From: Gymnopilus junonius
Taxonomy: Eukaryota > Basidiomycota > Agaricomycetes > Agaricales > Galerinaceae
DNA: 64,000 nucleotides
Direction: 5' to 3'
NCBI GenBank assembly: GCA_015501075.1
Contig: JADNYJ010000027.1
Coordinates: 124,001 to 188,000 of the forward strand
Position numbers and translations under genes: made by a program. The notes beneath the pieces were generated by a model. It ran no database searches. It saw nothing but the letters and a program-made list of their open reading frames with translations, and had not been told where the DNA came from. Shown here piece after piece: positions 59,813 to 64,000 of the stretch (positions are counted from its first letter, which is position 1; each line of letters starts with the position of its first letter).

Positions 59813-61936
59813 ATGGATCTGCCAGACGCAAAGCCTCCATTCTCTTTCTCAGCTCTTGCAGATAGAGCATGGACCCGCGTTACGGAAGCTGCTTTTACTA
59901 CAGGCTGGACTCCTGTTGCTCGTCTCGCTGAAGCTGCGGTAGTTGCGCATGTTCTTTTTCGCTGTTGGAAGGCTTGAGTATTACTAACCCATTTCTCCTA
60001 GATTAATGCAGAAAATTACCATTGGTCAACTTCGCGTCTTGACATATTCTCACATTTACACCTTCCCTATCCCCGAGCCTGGCAACGATACAAACCCAAG
60101 TAGATCTAATCCGAGACCTGATTTAAAGGCTGAACTACGCGTTGTCAATGACTCCTTCTGGGTCCGGCTTTGTGCCATGGGCGACTTGGGCTTTGCTGAA
60201 GCTTACATGTACGGTGATGTCGAATGCGATGACCTGGTAGCACTCTTCCAGGTATGGCAATTATTACTACCCCTCAAGACAACATTTTCGACGAGAATTA
60301 CTGAATGCGAACTTTACAGATGTTCTTGGAGAACAGAGAAAATCTTTCAAATATGGACTCACCAATCTCGTTCTTGTTCACGCTGCCACAAAAACTGACA
60401 TCATACCGCTTTCTCAACACGATTGGGAACTCGCGTTCCAACATCTCTGCTCACTACGACATCTCCAATGACATGTTTGCAGGTTCGTGTTTCCTGGATT
60501 TTATTTTCTTGATTTTTTTTAACTTTTCTATTCTCAAGGTTTCCTCTCGGAGGATATGACTTATTCTTGTGCTATCTTCCCTGATTTGGACGGTGATGTC
60601 GTCGAAGGAAAGGACAATCAAAATCAATGGAGTGGAGGCCAAGGCCTCAAGCGACTATCTCGTACTCTGTCACTCCCACCGTCGCCTCCATCTTCAGAAC
60701 CGAGTGAAACGCCGTCAGAATTACTAGCGATACCCTCACAAGCCAATGAATATTCTCATCCTTCTCGGGGCGTTGGCTACCCTTCACCGTCAGAAGACCC
60801 ATTATACGCCGCCCAAATCCTCAAACTTCAACACCTCATCGACAAACTTCACATCCCACCGCCTTCTGCATCAGGAGCGCTGATTCATGTCCTCGAGATC
60901 GGAACAGGGTGGGGCGCACTAGCCATCCGCATTGCACAACAATACCCCCACGTTTTAATTGACACCATCACACTTTCTAGCGCACAGAAGGACTTGGCGG
61001 AGCAGCGCATCTCCGCGGAGGGACTGGGCGACCGGATCACTGTCCATTTAATGGATTACAGGAATATGCCACCTGAGTGGAAGGGTAGGTTCTCACGATT
61101 TGTGAGCGTGGAGATGATTGAGGCTGTCGGAAGGGAGTTTTTGGAAAGATATTGGCAGGTAGTGGATTGGGCTATGGAGAAGAAGGATGCGGTGGGAGTT
61201 GTACAGGTTATTAGCATACCAGAAGCCAGTAAGTGCTATTTTTTCTATTGTTCGTGAAAGCCCTAACCAGCGCCACAGGATTCGAAAGATATATTCAAGA
61301 AATTGACTTCATTCGAAAATGGGTAAGCTGCATTTTGATCTATTGAAATGTTGAATTAACATTTAACGTCTCTAAAACCCCAACAGAGTAAGTCCCGCGA
61401 CTAAATGTGAGGCAAATTAACCAATTACATTGCCAGTATTCCCCGGCGGATTCCTTCCTACCCTCACTTTCCTTATGTCTACTCTCACCTCGGTTCGAAA
61501 GGAAAGTTGATAGTCGAATCGATAGACAATATTGGACCGCATTACGCGCGGACGCTCCGCGAGTGGCGCAGGCGCTTCGTGGACCGCTTCGAGGCAGTCA
61601 TTGTCCCCGCTCTGCAGAAGGAGTATCAAACCCGCAGGGAGGCAGCTGGATTGAAGGGAGTCGAGACATTAGGGAGGGACGAGATTGAAGTATTCAAGAG
61701 GAAATGGATATGTAAGTCCTGATTTTGCAAAGGATGATTTTCAGAGCTTTGCCCGACTTTCTTACTTCTAGACTATTATTGCTATTGCGAAGTCGGATTT
61801 ACGACGAGGACGTTGGGAGGTAAGCCGTCTGATGTCTGATGCACATTCTATTTCATGGTAAGTAATTTGGACAGATCATATTATGACTTTCATGAGAGAG
61901 GGTAATCAAAATTACGGTTGCAATGTATATGAGTAA
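59813..61936 (+). CDS. Cyclopropane-fatty-acyl-phospholipid synthase-like methyltransferase
   Basis: SAM-dependent enzyme of the CFA synthase/mycolic-acid methyltransferase family, which adds a methylene or methyl group to unsaturated lipid chains. Exon 1 starts MDLPDAKPPFSFSALADRAW. Then KITIGQLRVLTY, VRLCAMGDLGFAEAYMYGDV, NISAHYDISNDMFAGFLSED, MTYSCAIF, the SAM-binding LEIGTGWGALAIRIA, ITLSSAQKDLAEQRI, SVEMIEAVGREFLERYW, ERYIQEIDFIRKW, FPGGFLPTLTFLM, DNIGPHYARTLREWRRRF, CEVGFTTRTLGDH and the end NYGCNVYE at 61936. A 70-residue Ser/Pro-rich insertion (PPSPPSSEPSETPSE near 60690) separates the SCAIF region from the SAM fold; fungal members often have one. One base seems missing at 61491 between LTS and GSKGKL. 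Confidence 0.87.
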
Positions 61937-63415
61937 GAGCACTCGTTATTTGTGGTTCCGTTCTGGATGGATGGAAATTGGGATGCTGGATGTTTTGTAG
62001 ATCTTTTAGAAATATTTATTTAACAGCTCCCCTTGCTGAGTGCCTGAAAAGTGGCGCTTTATTTGCTCGCTTTCCGGGCTTGGAAGGATCGATCCCCGTT
62101 AGTCATCGTTCCAGCAGAATCGTTGTTTGCTAATGTGTAGGCCTATGGACGCGTTGAGTTATCATATGATGCTTACGCGTAGGCGCGTCGCCAAATCGAA
62201 AGTTAGGGGTCACCGTCATCAATCCTATTAGATGCATAGCGGCCTATTGTTCTTATCGGGCAATTGTTTAGAGACGAATCCAAACTGCTCATTGGGTGCG
62301 TTAAAAACCCAGTGGGAAAAGCTACCAATGGCAGGTACATGAAGGCGAAGAAGAAATGCAGGTAGCAGTACACGATCGCCGCTACGCTCTCGGGTAACAC
62401 CAACAAAGTCTCCCATCACCGTTCACGAGCAAAATGACAATCAGGAAACGGAATACAAGGACTTGATGGGTGATGATATGCTGAAGTGGCGAGCAGAAAA
62501 GAGAAGAGAGGGTCCAAGGTCAAGTTGGCGAAGGAAGGAAGACACAGTTCAAGAAGATTTTGTACATCAAGGACTGGGCGGCTGACGAAGGATAAATCCA
62601 TAACGGCTGACCTCAAGCCAAGCGGGCGGTGACTACTTGAGCCTCGACCCAAGTTGGATTGCCAGTGGTCAGCCTCCTGCCCAAATTGAAGACGACCCAG
62701 ATCCGTATGCTGTGATCTCAGGCAGAAATCAGGATGACACCTGATAGCAATGGGTCTCTGAAACAATCATTGGGACATAGAGTATGCCAACTGTCTATTA
62801 CTTTCCTAAGGTTCTAGTTTCTGTCTGTCTTGTCACAAAAAGTATGCCATATAAGCTGTCAAGTTAAACTCGAAAGACGGAGCACAATTGCGCAGTGCGG
62901 ACGTCGACGGTTTAGCCGCGAAAGGTAGAAAGGAAACGAACATGAGGATCAATGAGACGTGGCTATAGTACATGGTCTTGCAGACATGAAACGAGTATGT
63001 GCCTACGTAGTAGCTTCAAGCACTGTGGATATCGTGTACGTCGTATGAAGCAAAACAACCTCGACAAGACATACGACTAGCTAGTATCAGAAAGAGGGCA
63101 TGAGGCATGAGATATGGCAAGCTTGAGGCACCACGATACTCCTACGAGGAGTCTCGGGACTATGGAGTGGTTTGATGGTATGTACGAAGAGGAGATTAAG
63201 CAGAGACTAGGGTAAAATGAGTAGATGGGGCTTGGGAGATGGAAGTAAATCATGAAAAGTCTGTTATGCAACATCATAAGTCATTGTCAAACCGAGAAAA
63301 AATCCAAGAAAGAACCACGGCATGCGACACAAAAGCTCTATCAAGCCTGGATCATATCATACGCGCAGCAGAAAAAGATGACATGAAAGTTTGATGGAAA
63401 GGTTGAACTTCGTCA
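61937..63415. other. Long intergenic region, no supported gene
   Basis: About 1.5 kb. Minus frames at 62203-62419 and 62416-62766 lack domains and splice partners. Nothing recognised. Confidence 0.4.
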
Positions 63416-64000
63416 TTAAACCGTGATAAGCATGACCATGAATGCCATGCACAGAGCGAGCGCATTGAAGGATCCTCCGTGATGCAAGGACCAAGCTGCG
63501 CTCGTAGCTGTGGTCGTCTGAGCCGCAGCCGCTGATGCAGAGGAAGTAGAAGAGCTTGACGAGGATGAAGACAACGAGGAACTGGATCGGAGCTAGTAGG
63601 TGACGTAGCGGTAGACTGAGGAGCATCCGAAACTGTAGTGGAAGTAAATGTACCGTCCGTCGTGATACTTGATCCATCAGTGGTAACAGAGCCGGTTATG
63701 TCACTGAGCGTAGGGATCGGGAGGGACTCAGTACTAAGGGGAGTTGTAGCAGGAGAGGATCCTGAGGAGGAAGATGAAGAGAACCCGGGAGCGGAGATTT
63801 TCGTAATTGCAAATTGAGGGCTCGTATCACCTGAATCTCCAAATACTAAATGCCAACAGATTAATTGCCATAGAACAGAAAATGAACAGGCGGTACGCAC
63901 AGACGATGAGATAGTCATCACGAGGAGTAACATTGGGAACAGTGACTTTAACGCTGCCATCGGTAATGTTGAATCCTTTAGCAAGAGGATGATCTGTCAA
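63416..64000 (-). CDS. KRE9/KNH1-like GPI-anchored Ser/Thr-rich protein, partial at the window edge
   Basis: Third member of the KNH-like family in the window, cut at its 5' end by the window boundary. Seen: DHPLAKGFNITDGSVKVTVP, DDYLIV and after an intron near 63842-63897 LFGDSGDTSPQFAITKIS, then a Ser/Thr-rich stalk of about 100 residues and a GPI signal: small residues at HHGGS followed by the hydrophobic tail NALALCMAFMVMLITV, ending at 63416. The stalk and the GPI signal are in different frames, with one base apparently missing at 63577-63579. Read literally, the protein loses its anchor and runs to a stop near 63352. Likely a cell-wall or plasma-membrane surface protein. Confidence 0.72.

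Noticed and set aside
62416..62766. Minus-strand frame of 116 codons
   Set aside because: No domain, and no neighbouring exon or promoter signal.

Overview
The window is nuclear DNA of a filamentous basidiomycete, most likely an Agaricomycete. Genes sit on both strands, are broken by many short introns of about 45-90 bases with GT-AG ends, and encode conserved eukaryotic proteins: a Scc2/Mis4 cohesin loader, Rif1, Uba4, an EMC8/9 subunit and sterol isomerase. Families typical of mushrooms also occur, including kinase-like proteins, KRE9/KNH-like secreted proteins and a beta-trefoil protein. I see no bacterial, viral or CRISPR features and recognise no tRNA or rRNA gene.

Layout. 1-1292 holds no gene I can support. 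1293-4073 (-) is a DEAH-box RNA helicase, divergent from the large SCC2/MIS4 gene (4326-11835, +). UBA4 (12117-13620, -) follows. Then comes a compact ubiquitin-flavoured block: a tandem ubiquitin-like protein (14029-14615, +), a minimal RBR-type E3 ligase (14889-15803, -), and a second, related tandem ubiquitin-like protein whose predicted C terminus is Gly-Gly (16784-17395, +). Next are a TPMT-like methyltransferase (17527-18392, -), a triple beta-trefoil protein (19309-21320, +), a SEC14-like lipid-transfer protein (21606-22793, -), a PPPDE-thioredoxin-PUL fusion (23237-25616, +) and an EBP-type sterol isomerase (25958-26892, -).

From 27 to 46 kb the window looks accessory. It has a kinase-like gene with an in-frame stop, an SRPK-like kinase flanked by an inverted repeat pair, a carnitine acetyltransferase with both mitochondrial and peroxisomal signals, an unrecognised gene (37881-38729), degenerate direct repeats and a foldback sequence. 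It ends with a duplicated kinase/KNH-like unit in which one kinase and one KNH-like copy have decayed. From 46.6 to 56.8 kb two Rif1-like genes lie tail to tail. The right end holds EMC8/9, a cyclopropane-fatty-acid-synthase-like gene and a GPI-anchored KNH-like protein that runs off the window.

How genes relate. UBA4 (E1-like), two ubiquitin-like proteins, an RBR E3 and a PPPDE isopeptidase lie within 14 kb. The central Ubl-RBR-Ubl trio is the best candidate here for an undescribed linked system; the functional link is inference only.

A caution for all models: several conserved genes carry apparent single-base deletions that break the frame in the middle of conserved sequence (near 2551, 9710, 10145, 13562, 19382, 19586, 61491 and 63578). 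Their spread across housekeeping genes suggests consensus-sequence errors rather than gene decay.
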